Origin: CAWAPS01 sp963783945
GTDB lineage: Bacteria; Actinomycetota; Acidimicrobiia; Acidimicrobiales; Palsa-688
Length of the DNA: 64,000 nucleotides
Reading direction: 5' to 3'
Assembly: GCA_963783945.1 (NCBI GenBank)
Contig: CAWAPS010000024.1
Coordinates: 310,001-374,000, forward strand
Within the stretch, counting starts at the first letter, position 1, and the number at the start of each line of letters is the position of its first letter. The translations under genes and the position numbers were made by a program. Below, in pieces: positions 17,893 to 26,456 of this stretch. The notes under the pieces are model-generated. The model ran no database searches. It was not told where the DNA came from and worked only from the letters and a program-made list of their open reading frames with translations.

Positions 17893-18087
17893 CTACTCGC
17901 GATCCAACACGATCGCGCTGGTTGGGCATCCTTCGGCGGCCAGCACTATACGGTCCTCGGGCGCCCCGGCGGGATCCAGCACTACCGCTATACCGTCGTC
18001 GCCCACTTTGAAGACGCCTGGCGCCCAGAACTCGCAGTTGCCCGACCCCATGCAGCGCTCGCGATCGATCTCGATACGCAGAGTCAT
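17893..18087 (-). CDS. Small P450-type ferredoxin
   Basis: 64 residues from ATG 18087 (MTLRIEIDRERC). It has Cys in ERCMGSGNCEFWAPGVF and a final EGCPTSAIVL, giving the three-cysteine pattern C-x5-C ... C-P of single-cluster [3Fe-4S] or degenerate [4Fe-4S] ferredoxins. These transfer electrons to class I P450s. It is first in the operon with the P450 at 16669-17862. A longer upstream start at 18111 would add eight unlikely residues. Confidence 0.85.
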   Translation of the reverse strand: MTLRIEIDRERCMGSGNCEFWAPGVFKVGDDGIAVVLDPAGAPEDRIVLAAEGCPTSAIVLDRE

Positions 18088-18204
18088 GGTTACAGCGTAC
18101 GTCCCGAGCACCCGGGCCTCAACCCGCGATAGGCGGAGATTTCGAGCCTCGAGTTGGTTGCCAGAAATGGTGGTGAGGGGCGCCTCTCGGAGGATCGGTC
18201 CAGC

Positions 18205-18423
18205 TCACGGCGGGTCCGGAACACGTCGGGGCCTCCCCCGCTTCGGAATGGGGCGGGCCGACGGACTGCGTCCTGCTTCACTGAGGGCGCGGCGCAGCAG
18301 GAATTCAATCTGGGCATTCGTGCTGCGCAGCTCGTCGGCCGCCCAGCGCGCAAGCGCGTCGTGGACGGAGGGATCGAGCCGGAGGAGGATGCTCTTGCGT
18401 TCTGCCCCTTGTCCGTCCGACAC
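18205..18423 (-). CDS. Ribbon-helix-helix (Arc-type) DNA-binding protein
   Basis: 72 residues. RKSILLRLDPSVHDALARWA gives the beta-strand and first helix, ELRSTNAQIEFLLRRAL the second helix, followed by a Pro/Arg-rich tail. This is the Arc/CopG fold. It lies 10 bp after the SPFH gene in the same direction; this pairing is familiar from actinobacteria. It probably represses the operon through the palindrome at 19381-19396 (inference). Confidence 0.75.
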   Translation of the reverse strand: MSDGQGAERKSILLRLDPSVHDALARWAADELRSTNAQIEFLLRRALSEAGRSPSARPIPKRGRPRRVPDPP

Positions 18424-18433
18424 GGCTTAGTGC

Positions 18434-19336
18434 TTACTGATACAGCGATCCGGCGTTGACGATCGGCTGGGTTCCCCGGTCGCCGCACAGGACAACCAGA
18501 AGGTTCGAGACCATCGCCGCCTTCCGCTCTTCGTCCAATTCGACGATGTCCTCGTCGGCGAGACGGCCCAGGGCCATCTGCACCATCCCCACCGCACCAT
18601 CCACGATGCGAGACCGGGCGGCGACGACGGCGTTGGCCTGCTGGCGCTGCAGCATCACCTGGGCGATCTCTGGTGCATATGACAGCCGGGTGATCCTGGC
18701 CTCGATGATGTCGACACCGGCGGGCACGACGCGGGCCCCGATCTCGGCCGCGAGTTGACCGGCAACCTCATCGGTGTGGTCCCGAAGGGACAGAGAGTCG
18801 GCGCCGCTGTTGTCGTATGAATGGCTGTTCGCCACATGGCGGAGGGCAGTCTCGCTCTGCGTATCGACGAACACCACGAAGTCCTCCACACTGTAGGTCG
18901 CCTTGGCGCTGTCGCGTACCTGCCAGACGACAACCGCGGCTATTTCGATCGGATTTCCGTCCGCGTCATTGACCTTCACCGTCGGGGTTTCCTTGTTTCG
19001 AATCCTTACCGAAACCGCCCGGCGGACCGAGAACGGGTTCACCCAACGCAATCCTGTGGTGCGGACGCTGCCTCGATAGCCTCCGAACAGCTGAACGACC
19101 CGGGTCTCTCCCGGCTTGACAGTGGTGAGCCCGGCAGCCCCAATGGTCGCCAGTACAAGCAGGGCGATCCCGAAGCCCACTCCGATGGGACCGTGGCTGA
19201 TGATCAGGATGCCAACGACCACAGCGGCAATGGCGAATATCAAAACCGGAATACCGGGCCACGAGGGGTAGCGCCGCTCCTGTACCAATGCGGCCGGTTG
19301 ACGCGACCCACCGACCGTCTCTGTAGATGCGTCCAT
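18434..19336 (-). CDS. SPFH/band-7 domain membrane protein
   Basis: 300 residues. Two adjacent hydrophobic segments are near the N-terminus (PVLIFAIAAVVVGILII; GIALLVLATIGAAGLTTV), followed by the SPFH domain: GETRVVQLFGGYRGSVRTTG, IEIAAVVVWQVRDSAKA and VPAGVDIIEARITRLSYAPE, then a coiled C-terminal region. SPFH proteins form membrane-bound oligomeric scaffolds linked to microdomains and proteolysis. It is co-transcribed with the RHH gene. Confidence 0.9.
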   Translation of the reverse strand: MDASTETVGGSRQPAALVQERRYPSWPGIPVLIFAIAAVVVGILIISHGPIGVGFGIALLVLATIGAAGLTTVKPGETRVVQLFGGYRGSVRTTGLRWVNPFSVRRAVSVRIRNKETPTVKVNDADGNPIEIAAVVVWQVRDSAKATYSVEDFVVFVDTQSETALRHVANSHSYDNSGADSLSLRDHTDEVAGQLAAEIGARVVPAGVDIIEARITRLSYAPEIAQVMLQRQQANAVVAARSRIVDGAVGMVQMALGRLADEDIVELDEERKAAMVSNLLVVLCGDRGTQPIVNAGSLYQ

Positions 19337-19380
19337 GTCATTGCCTTCCTGTGCCTGCGACCTACCACGATCGCTCTATC

Positions 19381-19396
19381 AAAGTGATATCACTTT
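19381..19396. promoter_or_regulatory. Perfect palindrome upstream of the SPFH-RHH operon
   Basis: AAAGTGATATCACTTT is a perfect 16-bp palindrome centred about 52 bp upstream of the SPFH start (19336, minus strand). Two-fold symmetric AT-rich sites of this size suit a ribbon-helix-helix dimer or tetramer, and the operon encodes one. The assignment to that protein is an inference. Confidence 0.7.
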
Positions 19397-19447
19397 TTCC
19401 GTTGGTTGTAAAGTCCGCAATGGCACGGGAATGGCGAACCCTGAGAG

Positions 19448-20488
19448 CTAAGCCGGCTGCACTTCCAGGGCGACCGCCGACTCCGGCGGCGCGGCGGCCA
19501 GTGACGCCGTGACGTTCGGGTTGCGGAGCTTCCATATGAACGCGTCATAGAAGAAGTGGGTGGCGCCGATGACAAGCACGGCCACGAGCAACACTGACGC
19601 CGGAACCATCCGGTACAGGAGAAGGAAGGTCGCGGCGACCACAAGTCCGTAGAAGACGAAAAAGAGAAGGCGCCCGTGAGTGCGCCGCGACATGCGGCCC
19701 AATGGTCCGACGTGACGGGCCTCCGATACGACGGAGCGGTTCACCAAGACGAAGTACTCAACGGAGTGGGACGCCACGAACCCTACGATCGCGGCGACGG
19801 GATCGACAAACGCCAGACCGAAGAGGGCGGCGGTCGACCCCAGGTACAACCACTTGGGGTAATTCGGAACCGCCCCCACGCGCCGTTCGCGACCGGCCCA
19901 GCGCACCGTGAGATAAAGCGCGGTGGCCCCGACGATCACCACACCTACCCGAGCCTCCGCCGTCATCTTGGCGAGCACTCGAGCTGCGCCGGCGTCCACG
20001 CTTCCGCTGGCCATACGGTCGACCAGTCTGTCGAGCTGTCCTCGGGCCGTCGTCCACAGGAGCGGGACGAGAAACCACGTGACCAGCATCCAACGCTCCA
20101 GCCGTCCCTGATCATCTTTGGCCTTGCGGCCATACACCCGGGTCAGGCCGTAGCGCTGCATCAAAACATGCTCCGCGTTCCAGATCCCCCCGACCACCAC
20201 TACCAGCGTCATGCTGAGCTGAGCAGAGATGGCGATGACTGCAACCGCGACCGCCGGGAACCAGGTGAACAGCCGCTTGTGGGTAGCGAGCCGCCATGGG
20301 CTGCCGTATACGAGGGGAAACGTCAGGGGCTGGTGAGCGAACGAAATGAACATCACCCAGGCGAACATCATCCGGAGTGATCCTGCGTTAGCCTCCAGTG
20401 AACGGGCGGCGACGGCGAACGGAACCCAGCTCAACGCCAGCGCCGCGTCCGGTACCGCGCCGCGGATCCACCGATCCGTGTGCTGCAT
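19448..20488 (-). CDS. Polytopic membrane protein with conserved-looking histidines (unknown)
   Basis: 346 residues, about eight membrane segments. Histidines sit at or near membrane borders: FISFAHQPLTF, WNAEHVLMQRYGL, ASHSVEYFVLVN and GATHFFYDAFIWKLRNPNV. The closing HFFYDAFIWK pattern recurs in uncharacterised bacterial membrane proteins, and the spread of His/Asp recalls diiron membrane enzymes or the Brp/Blh carotene-cleavage proteins, but I cannot match either family. It could be a membrane oxidase or a lipid-modifying enzyme. Monocistronic. Confidence 0.6.
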   Translation of the reverse strand: MQHTDRWIRGAVPDAALALSWVPFAVAARSLEANAGSLRMMFAWVMFISFAHQPLTFPLVYGSPWRLATHKRLFTWFPAVAVAVIAISAQLSMTLVVVVGGIWNAEHVLMQRYGLTRVYGRKAKDDQGRLERWMLVTWFLVPLLWTTARGQLDRLVDRMASGSVDAGAARVLAKMTAEARVGVVIVGATALYLTVRWAGRERRVGAVPNYPKWLYLGSTAALFGLAFVDPVAAIVGFVASHSVEYFVLVNRSVVSEARHVGPLGRMSRRTHGRLLFFVFYGLVVAATFLLLYRMVPASVLLVAVLVIGATHFFYDAFIWKLRNPNVTASLAAAPPESAVALEVQPA

Positions 20489-20639
20489 GAGTCGTAACTC
20501 TAACTCGCCCCAGGCGTCATACAGCTCGCTGAATACAGCCCCCTTTCGGGGGTAGGTCGGATGTGCCGTGACGTTGGAGAAACCCGCGACCGCTCCCAGT
20601 GCCGACTGCCACTATGCCCCCCGAGCCCAGACCGGCTCG

Positions 20640-21000
20640 GGGAGGGTCCCTCACACTCCGGCCCTGGACGGGCTTCGAGGCCTCGCCATCGTCGCCGTCA
20701 GCCCGTTCGTGGCCTGGGATCACGGCACCCATCGGGACTGGATCTACTTTGCCAGCCTTCGTCAGGCCCAACAGCTCCTGGCCGGCTCCCTCCTCGCCCA
20801 GCTGTGGTCGAGCGGGCGGCTGCTTAGGATGCCGCCATGGTCTCTGCGCCGCCGCTCTGGGAGGGGCCGCCTTGCTCTGGCTGGTCTTCCGGGTCGCCAA
20901 TGTGACCTTCAAGTACCTTGGTGCCGCGACCCTCGTAGCCGCCGCCGCTGGTAGAGGTCCCCGCACAGCGCCTGGCCCGCAAGCGGCGCCGGTAGCGGTG
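20640..21000 (+). pseudogene. Acyltransferase-3 (OafA-like) remnant
   Basis: Three pieces in three frames match the order of an acyltransferase-3 membrane protein. First is HTPALDGLRGLAIVAV, its usual N-terminus; it is joined directly to RDWIYFASLRQAQQLLAG, a late loop, so ~250 residues are gone. A shifted frame then gives LGGAALLWLVFRVANVTFKY and TLVAAAAG, and the third frame ends VEVPAQRLARKRRR with a TAG near 21000. The intact family O-acylates surface glycans. Other parts of the 20489-21121 gap show no gene or clear signal. Confidence 0.65.
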
Positions 21001-21121
21001 GGCGTTGGGCGTTGGCCGACTGGGCGGCCAGGAGTTGTGAATGATTGAGATTCAATGAGATCTATCGGCAGGCCGCTCTTGGGTCCTCGCTTCCACCCGG
21101 GATCGAGACCGGAAAACGCCG

Positions 21122-21646
21122 TCAGCCCATGGTCTTGGCCCCGTCCAGGGCTTCGCGGATTATGTCGGCATGGCCGGCGTGCTGAGCCGTCTCGGCCAGG
21201 ATGTGCAAGATGACCCGGCGAGCCGACCACCTCGCTCCGCGCTCGAACCAGGGAGCTTCGGGAAGGGGTTGCGAGGCATCGAGCGAAGGGAGAGCCGCCA
21301 CCAGCCCGTCGGTGCGCCGGGCCACCTGATCGTAGCGGTCAAGCAGTGCATCGAGGGTCTCACCGGGCAACATTCGAAAGCTGAGAGCGTGCGTCTCCAT
21401 GGCCGATTCGTCCGCCATCTCGACTGCGACCGGCCCCCGCTCGATGAAATCCGCCCACTGTGCCTCCACGAGTGAAACGTGCTTGAGCAGACCGCCAAGG
21501 CACAATTCGCTGACCGTCGTGCGCCGCGCCGCTTGCTCGTCGGTGACACCGACGACGGTCTGGCGGAGAAATGCCCGATGTTGGGCCAGGGTCTGGGCCA
21601 GGTCGGCTCGTTCAAATTCCTCGTCTTTCACGGACTCTGTTGTCAT
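21122..21646 (-). CDS. DinB family protein
   Basis: 174 residues from ATG 21646 (MTTESVKDEEF); an upstream in-frame ATG at 21676 would add ten residues. It is a four-helix DinB/DUF664 protein with possible metal-binding histidines in LLKHVSLVEAQW and VILHILAETAQHAGHADIIR. The group includes mycothiol- and bacillithiol-dependent transferases in actinobacteria; which activity applies here is not visible. A 7-bp-arm hairpin abuts the start codon. Confidence 0.75.
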   Translation of the reverse strand: MTTESVKDEEFERADLAQTLAQHRAFLRQTVVGVTDEQAARRTTVSELCLGGLLKHVSLVEAQWADFIERGPVAVEMADESAMETHALSFRMLPGETLDALLDRYDQVARRTDGLVAALPSLDASQPLPEAPWFERGARWSARRVILHILAETAQHAGHADIIREALDGAKTMG

Positions 21647-21664
21647 GGGTGCATCGTTGCACCC
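21647..21664 (-). promoter_or_regulatory. Hairpin abutting the DinB start codon
   Basis: GGGTGCA / TGCACCC are perfect 7-bp arms around a TCGT loop, directly next to the ATG at 21646. It has no Shine-Dalgarno of its own. It could limit translation, or it may simply be coding if the start is 21676. Confidence 0.4.
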
Positions 21665-21802
21665 AAAACCGTCCATCCTGTGTCCGCTTTTAATCTGCTG
21701 AACGACGGCAGGGCTCAGTCAGTTGCGCCGCAATTAGAAAGGTGGCAATCTCTGACCAGGGACTTCCAGCCTCTAGGACCTGGCAACGGGGGTTTTTGAC
21801 AG

Positions 21803-22678
21803 ATGGTCATTGTTTTCGATGAACTCCCCTTCGAGTCGCTCGCTCCGGGCGTAACGCGCTCTCGCCTCGAACCCGGCGGCAAGGACGGCCCGGGAGGAAT
21901 AGTCCGCGAGTCGGACCATCCCGGCGGGGCCACCTGGAGCGAATCCTGGAGTCTCGGAACACCCGACGACGAGTGGCGTCTGTTGATCCCGGACATCCGG
22001 ATGGCCCCCAACCAGATTTGGCCTCTCCACTGGCACGACTGCTGGACCGCGGTCGTCGTTCTGGACGGCACGATCATGATCGGCGATTGGTGGATGGAAC
22101 GCGGAGACGTGCTGATCGCGGCGCCGAGTGTCGAATACGGATTGCTGCTGAATGGACCCAAAGGTTCGGAGATTCTCGAGATATTCGCCCGCGACATCCT
22201 GTCGCCCGGTGGCTACGCCGCAGAATTCCACGATCATCCGACTCTGGTCTATCTCAAGGGGCTCGAGACAACGGACTTCCTGCCCCGACCGCCTGGTTCA
22301 CAGCGCAACGCAGGTAACCAGATCGTCTCCTGCGACGGCACACCCGGCCTGTTCAAGAGCAGCCTCAGCAGAAACGGGTATTGGGATCTCGGGAGTCCAG
22401 ACGACCCGGAGCGGGGCGTCCTGCTCAATCGCAAGCTGGGTCCCTACTCCTCGCTCCCGCCCATCTCTTACGGCGACTGGCGGGCCTCGCTGGTCCTCGA
22501 TGGCGACATGACCGTGGGCGACGCCACGTTCACTACCAACGATTGGCTCATCGTCGAACCCGGCGCCAAAGTCCCCGAGGTCAGTGTGGGCGCGGCGGGC
22601 GTTCACCTCCTGGAAGCGGCCCGCACTGCGGCGTCGTGCGATCCCGGTGAGCTGCAGAAGGACGCAGCCCTCCGATAA
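21803..22678 (+). CDS. Cupin-like protein with two barrel halves
   Basis: 291 residues. The first half contains QIWPLHWHDCWTAVVVLDGT, a classical cupin strand with His-x-His, and DWWMERGDVLIAAPSVEYG. The second half (ISYGDWRASLVLDGDMTVGD, TTNDWLIVEPGAKVPEV) repeats the fold without the histidines. This suggests one metal site in a bicupin, as in dioxygenases or isomerases, or a sensing role. The stop codon lies inside the first unit of the tandem repeat at 22666-22725. Confidence 0.65.
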   Translation: MVIVFDELPFESLAPGVTRSRLEPGGKDGPGGIVRESDHPGGATWSESWSLGTPDDEWRLLIPDIRMAPNQIWPLHWHDCWTAVVVLDGTIMIGDWWMERGDVLIAAPSVEYGLLLNGPKGSEILEIFARDILSPGGYAAEFHDHPTLVYLKGLETTDFLPRPPGSQRNAGNQIVSCDGTPGLFKSSLSRNGYWDLGSPDDPERGVLLNRKLGPYSSLPPISYGDWRASLVLDGDMTVGDATFTTNDWLIVEPGAKVPEVSVGAAGVHLLEAARTAASCDPGELQKDAALR

Positions 22679-22741
22679 CGATCGGGGGCTGCGTCAGCCC
22701 TCCCATAACGATCGGGGGCTGCGTCAGCCTCAGTGGAGGCT
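22661..22741. terminator. Tandem hairpins between convergent genes
   Basis: A 30-bp unit occurs twice in tandem (22666-22695 and 22696-22725) with one mismatch. Each copy can form a stem of AGCCC with GGGCT; the first stem extends to GACGCAGCCC / GGGCTGCGTC. A further AGCCTC/GAGGCT hairpin follows at 22726-22741. The cupin gene (+) and amidohydrolase (-) converge here, so a bidirectional terminator is likely even without a U tract. Confidence 0.7.
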
Positions 22742-22750
22742 GTTACCGCC

Positions 22751-23878
22751 TCAGTTGAGCGAATAAGCCCGCAAGGCGTTGCCGGCCAGGATGGCGTGCT
22801 TGGTGTCCTGGCTCATTCCATCGGTCATCTGAGCGATGTACTCGCGGCTGCGCGGCCACAAGGTTGTGGAATGGGGATAGTCAGTGGAGAAGGTAGTGGT
22901 ACGGGCAAGAACCGGGTCGTCCTTCGCCATCTTGCATCCCACGAGGTCGTCGAGCATCGTGACGAACACGTTCTTGCCCAGATACGAGCTGGGCTCCGAC
23001 TCGAACGGGAGATTGGCCCAGTAGCGCATCCGCTCGAACTCCTGGTCCATCTGCTGGGCCAGCGCGGGTACCCAGGCGCAGTTGACCTCAGCGGCTATGA
23101 AGACCAGATCCGGGAACCGATCGAAGGCCCCCGTAAAGATCAGATTGCTGATGGGATTGATCGCAGAGAAGAACCGCTGCACGGTGCCGACCACGTTGAG
23201 CCCGGGCGCGGAGTCCGGCATGCTCAAAGGAAGCTCGGACCGGCTCACGCCGCTGCGGTGTATCGTCACCGGCACCCGGGCATCCACCGCGAGCTTCCAC
23301 AGAGGATCGTACTGACGGTCGTGGTACGGCACGGTAGGCAGCGGAAGATACAGCGCTCGGGCGCCCTTGCCGATAACCCGCTCGGCTTCTGCGAGCACTG
23401 TCGGCATCCCGTCGTCAACCGGCATGAAGGCGAGCGACCAGAGTCTCTCTGGGTTGGCCGAGCAGAAATCGTCTATCAGCCAGTCGTTGTATGCGCGAAT
23501 GCACTCCACCGCCAGATCCCGGTCCGTGAGTTCCATGTAGGCGCCACCGACGTATCCGGGATAGATGGTCGCGGCGTCGACTCCGTCCAGATCGTTGTCC
23601 TGGAGGGCGGCGGCACCCTCGTAGTTACCAGGGGGGAGCTCCTCGAACCTGATCCCGCTCGGCTTGTACTCCTTGAAGTCCTGCTTGGTGATCGCCCCCG
23701 TTGCCGAGAGTCCAAGTGTCATCTTCGGTGGTTTGCCGTTGTAACTCCAACCGTCCCCGCCGTCTGCGCCTCGTACCATCGTGGGCGCCCGGTCCCTCAT
23801 TTGACTCGGGACCCGATCGACAAAGAGGCCCGGCGGTTCGTTGATGTGGTTGTCCGTTGAGATAACCGAGTACTGCAT
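22751..23878 (-). CDS. ACMSD-type amidohydrolase
   Basis: 375 residues of the amidohydrolase-2 family. The N-terminal metal motif reads STDNHINEPP, a variant of D-x-H. Further blocks are VPVTIHRSG with the central His, and a late DYPHSTTLWPRS with the Asp and His typical of the C-terminal metal site. Members decarboxylate or hydrolyse aromatic and small-ring acids. It belongs with the 22-30 kb catabolic genes on an opposing strand. AAAGGA lies ~12 nt before the ATG. Confidence 0.85.
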   Translation of the reverse strand: MQYSVISTDNHINEPPGLFVDRVPSQMRDRAPTMVRGADGGDGWSYNGKPPKMTLGLSATGAITKQDFKEYKPSGIRFEELPPGNYEGAAALQDNDLDGVDAATIYPGYVGGAYMELTDRDLAVECIRAYNDWLIDDFCSANPERLWSLAFMPVDDGMPTVLAEAERVIGKGARALYLPLPTVPYHDRQYDPLWKLAVDARVPVTIHRSGVSRSELPLSMPDSAPGLNVVGTVQRFFSAINPISNLIFTGAFDRFPDLVFIAAEVNCAWVPALAQQMDQEFERMRYWANLPFESEPSSYLGKNVFVTMLDDLVGCKMAKDDPVLARTTTFSTDYPHSTTLWPRSREYIAQMTDGMSQDTKHAILAGNALRAYSLN

Positions 23879-24019
23879 GCCTCCGCGGTCCTTTCTCGGT
23901 CGACGCGATGAGGAAATCTATGATCATTGTGACACCCGCCCAGCGGGGACGTCAATGTCCCTCGCACCGATGCGACGTCATCGCACGCATCACCCGGCGC
24001 GTTGTTTGGTGCCGAGCGG

Positions 24020-24799
24020 TCAGGCCAATTTCGCCGACCAGCCGCCGTCGACAGGGATTATCGTCCCGGTGACAAACGCCGCCCGGTCGGACGCCAGGAA
24101 GGCCGCGACCTCAGCCGCGTCCTCCGCTCGACCCGGCCGGCCGATGGCCGTCTTCGCGCTCATTTCGCTCAGCATCTGCGCAGACATGCCGCTCATTATC
24201 TCGGTGAGGGTGAAACCTGGCGCGATGACATTGGCGCGGATCCCGTCCCTCCCGTATTGCACGGCCGCCGCCTTGGTGATGGCGTGTACGCCCGCTTTTG
24301 CCGCCATATATGCGCTTGCTGCCATCTCTTCGGCGTTCAGTCCCCCGACGGACGAAAAGTTGACGATCGCACCGCCCCCGTTCTTGACCATGGCCCGGAT
24401 CGCATACTGCTGGCAGAGCAGGACCCCGCGAAGGTTGACGTCCATGAAATGGTCGTACTCCTCCATGGTGACCTCGTGGTGAGTGCCCTCGCCTCCGCTG
24501 GCGCCCCGCAGTCCCCCCACCGCTCCGGTCGATCCCGCCACGTTCAAGATGGCATCTATCCGCCCCCACTCGTCCACCGCAGCGGCGATCATGGACGCCA
24601 CCTCTGTCTCCTCGGTGACATCGCAGTGGAAGGCAACGGCATCTCGCCCCACTTCGGCCACGGTGTCCCGCTCGGCGCCACTGATATCGGCCGCCAGAAC
24701 CTTCGCCCCCTCCCGGACGAAGACCTTCGTCGCCGCCCTGGCGATCCCTGCGCCCGCACCCGTTATTACCGCGACCTTGCCGTCGAGCAAAAGAGCCAT
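24020..24799 (-). CDS. SDR family oxidoreductase
   Basis: 259 residues. The classical short-chain dehydrogenase features are clear: VAVITGAGAGIARAATKVF, LNVAGSTGAVGG in place of NNAG, a catalytic Ser in NFSSVGG, YMAAKAG as Y-x-x-x-K, and the C-terminal VTGTIIPVDGGWS. It probably oxidises or reduces a hydroxy/keto group of a CoA ester or ring. ATG 24799 is preferred to the GTG one codon upstream. It is divergent from the VOC gene. Confidence 0.9.
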   Translation of the reverse strand: MALLLDGKVAVITGAGAGIARAATKVFVREGAKVLAADISGAERDTVAEVGRDAVAFHCDVTEETEVASMIAAAVDEWGRIDAILNVAGSTGAVGGLRGASGGEGTHHEVTMEEYDHFMDVNLRGVLLCQQYAIRAMVKNGGGAIVNFSSVGGLNAEEMAASAYMAAKAGVHAITKAAAVQYGRDGIRANVIAPGFTLTEIMSGMSAQMLSEMSAKTAIGRPGRAEDAAEVAAFLASDRAAFVTGTIIPVDGGWSAKLA

Positions 24800-24894
24800 C
24801 ACTCGTCTCCGGTATCGCTTGCCGCCGCTTGTCAGTGGCTATTATGACCATGGAATCTCTGGAGACGCCCAGAGAGGGGGAGGGTACCAGGGTC

Positions 24895-25446
24895 ATGTCA
24901 TCACCGCCCGACGAGTGGATGGAGTTGCCGGCGCCGAGTGCGGCGGCTTCGCTCACGATGCTGGCCGGTCGGGATGTCCTCGGCGACATCGCCCTGGATC
25001 ATGTCGGCGTGGCGGTACGCGACGTGGATGTGGCGATAGAACGCTTCAGCGCTCGCCTCGGTCTGCACGACTGGATCCGCTCCACCTTCTCGATAACTTC
25101 GACGTACCGGGGGGTCGAGCAGGTGATCGGCGGAAACGTCGCGACCGTCGCCATGGGGCCGATCGGCTTGGAGCTGGTACAGCCCACCGCGGGACTGTGG
25201 ACTCCGGTCGAAGTGCTGGAGAGCCGGGGCGAGGGGTTGTACCACCTCGGCTTCCGAGTGCCCGACGTCGCCGTGGCCGCGCAGCGGGCCCGGGACGCCG
25301 GGCTGGAGCCGGAACTGCTCGCAACCCACGGGTCCACTTCTCTGTTCACCTACACCGACCCGGCCGATCTCCTCGGCGTGACGGTGGAGATGGTCGGTCC
25401 GAGGATGCCCGCCGGAATGATCACCTCGGCCGAGGTGGTCCGTTGA
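24895..25446 (+). CDS. VOC family protein (methylmalonyl-CoA epimerase / glyoxalase-like)
   Basis: 183 residues. ATG 24895 follows GGGGGAGGG at usable distance; upstream starts at 24829 and 24844 lack such a site. Paired beta-alpha-beta-beta-beta modules carry the usual metal ligands: LDHVGVAVRD (His), GLELVQP (Glu), LYHLGFRVPD (His) and VTVEMVGP (Glu). The His/Glu spacing suits epimerases acting on CoA thioesters or glyoxalase-like isomerases. It precedes the GntR regulator by 43 bp. Confidence 0.75.
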   Translation: MSSPPDEWMELPAPSAAASLTMLAGRDVLGDIALDHVGVAVRDVDVAIERFSARLGLHDWIRSTFSITSTYRGVEQVIGGNVATVAMGPIGLELVQPTAGLWTPVEVLESRGEGLYHLGFRVPDVAVAAQRARDAGLEPELLATHGSTSLFTYTDPADLLGVTVEMVGPRMPAGMITSAEVVR

Positions 25447-25489
25447 CGGGCTCGACGACGTCTGACATCGCTGCGATTACTATTACTCG

Positions 25490-26335
25490 TTGTTGACTTC
25501 TACGCCGGGTTCCAAGAGAGGCCGCCGGTCGGCCAAGCCAGAGACCCCGCTACCGGCTGCTCCGGCAGAAGTCGGCCGGCCCGTGCACGGCCCTCGAGTG
25601 TCTATCCTCGGCCGAACCGAAAAGAAGGCTGAGCGCCTCGCTCGGCGTATCCTCGACGACGTCCTGGATCAGGGCCTGTCCACCGGGGCCCCGCTACCGA
25701 ACGAAGCCACCATGCTGGGGCACTACGGCGTGGGCCGGATAACCCTGCGGGAGGCGCTGCGCATTCTCGAGGTTCAGGGCCTGCTCACCATCCGGCCGGG
25801 GCCGAACGGAGGTCCAGTCGTCGCTCACGCCGACAGCCGTGACTTCGGCCGGATGTCCTCGCTCTTCTTCCGCGCTGCGGGTGTGCGGTTGGTGGACCTG
25901 ATGGAGGCCCGCAACCTCATGGAAGTAGCCGCGGCCAGGCTGGCGGCCCAGAAGCGGGATGACGACGGCATTGAGCGGCTACGCACTGTGCTCAAGGCTC
26001 TCGAATCGCTGCAAGGCGAGGAGAGCAATGCCGCATTCCTGGCGATCAGCAGGGACTTTCACGATGTCGTCAACTCCATGTCGGGCAACCCTGCTGTCGA
26101 CCTGGTGTCCTCTTCCTTTGTTCACATGGTCCTTGACCGGATGACCGGATTCGTTTATCCGGCCGCTAGACGGTCCGAGTTGACGTCGCAGCACATTGCG
26201 ATAGCAATGGCGATCCTGCGGGGCAACGCTGCGGCCGCCGAACGGCTCATGCGGGATCACATGCAGGGCTATACGGATTACGCCTGGCGGGGATGGAATA
26301 GTGACGCCCGGTTCGAGACCGTCTCCTGGACTTGA
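25490..26335 (+). CDS. GntR/FadR family transcriptional regulator
   Basis: Up to 281 residues from TTG 25490. The first ~40 residues are low-complexity and the start is uncertain; a GTG at 25598 would keep the domain. The winged helix is clear: ERLARRILDDVLDQGLSTGA, NEATMLGHYGVGRITLREAL, ILEVQGLLTIRPGPNGGPVV. An FCD helical ligand domain follows with possible metal-binding residues (ISRDFHDVVNSMSGN; SQHIAIAMAI). It lies just upstream of the CoA-transferase operon and is its likely regulator. Confidence 0.8.
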   Translation: MLTSTPGSKRGRRSAKPETPLPAAPAEVGRPVHGPRVSILGRTEKKAERLARRILDDVLDQGLSTGAPLPNEATMLGHYGVGRITLREALRILEVQGLLTIRPGPNGGPVVAHADSRDFGRMSSLFFRAAGVRLVDLMEARNLMEVAAARLAAQKRDDDGIERLRTVLKALESLQGEESNAAFLAISRDFHDVVNSMSGNPAVDLVSSSFVHMVLDRMTGFVYPAARRSELTSQHIAIAMAILRGNAAAAERLMRDHMQGYTDYAWRGWNSDARFETVSWT

Positions 26336-26456
26336 GCCGCCTCGACCTTGCCTATCCCTGATCATGGTGGTTAGTCTCGACTGCGACAGAGCCGGCCGAC
26401 CGGCAAGGGGGAACAAAATGCGGCCCATACCCACTGTCTTCACGGAGATGTAGTCC

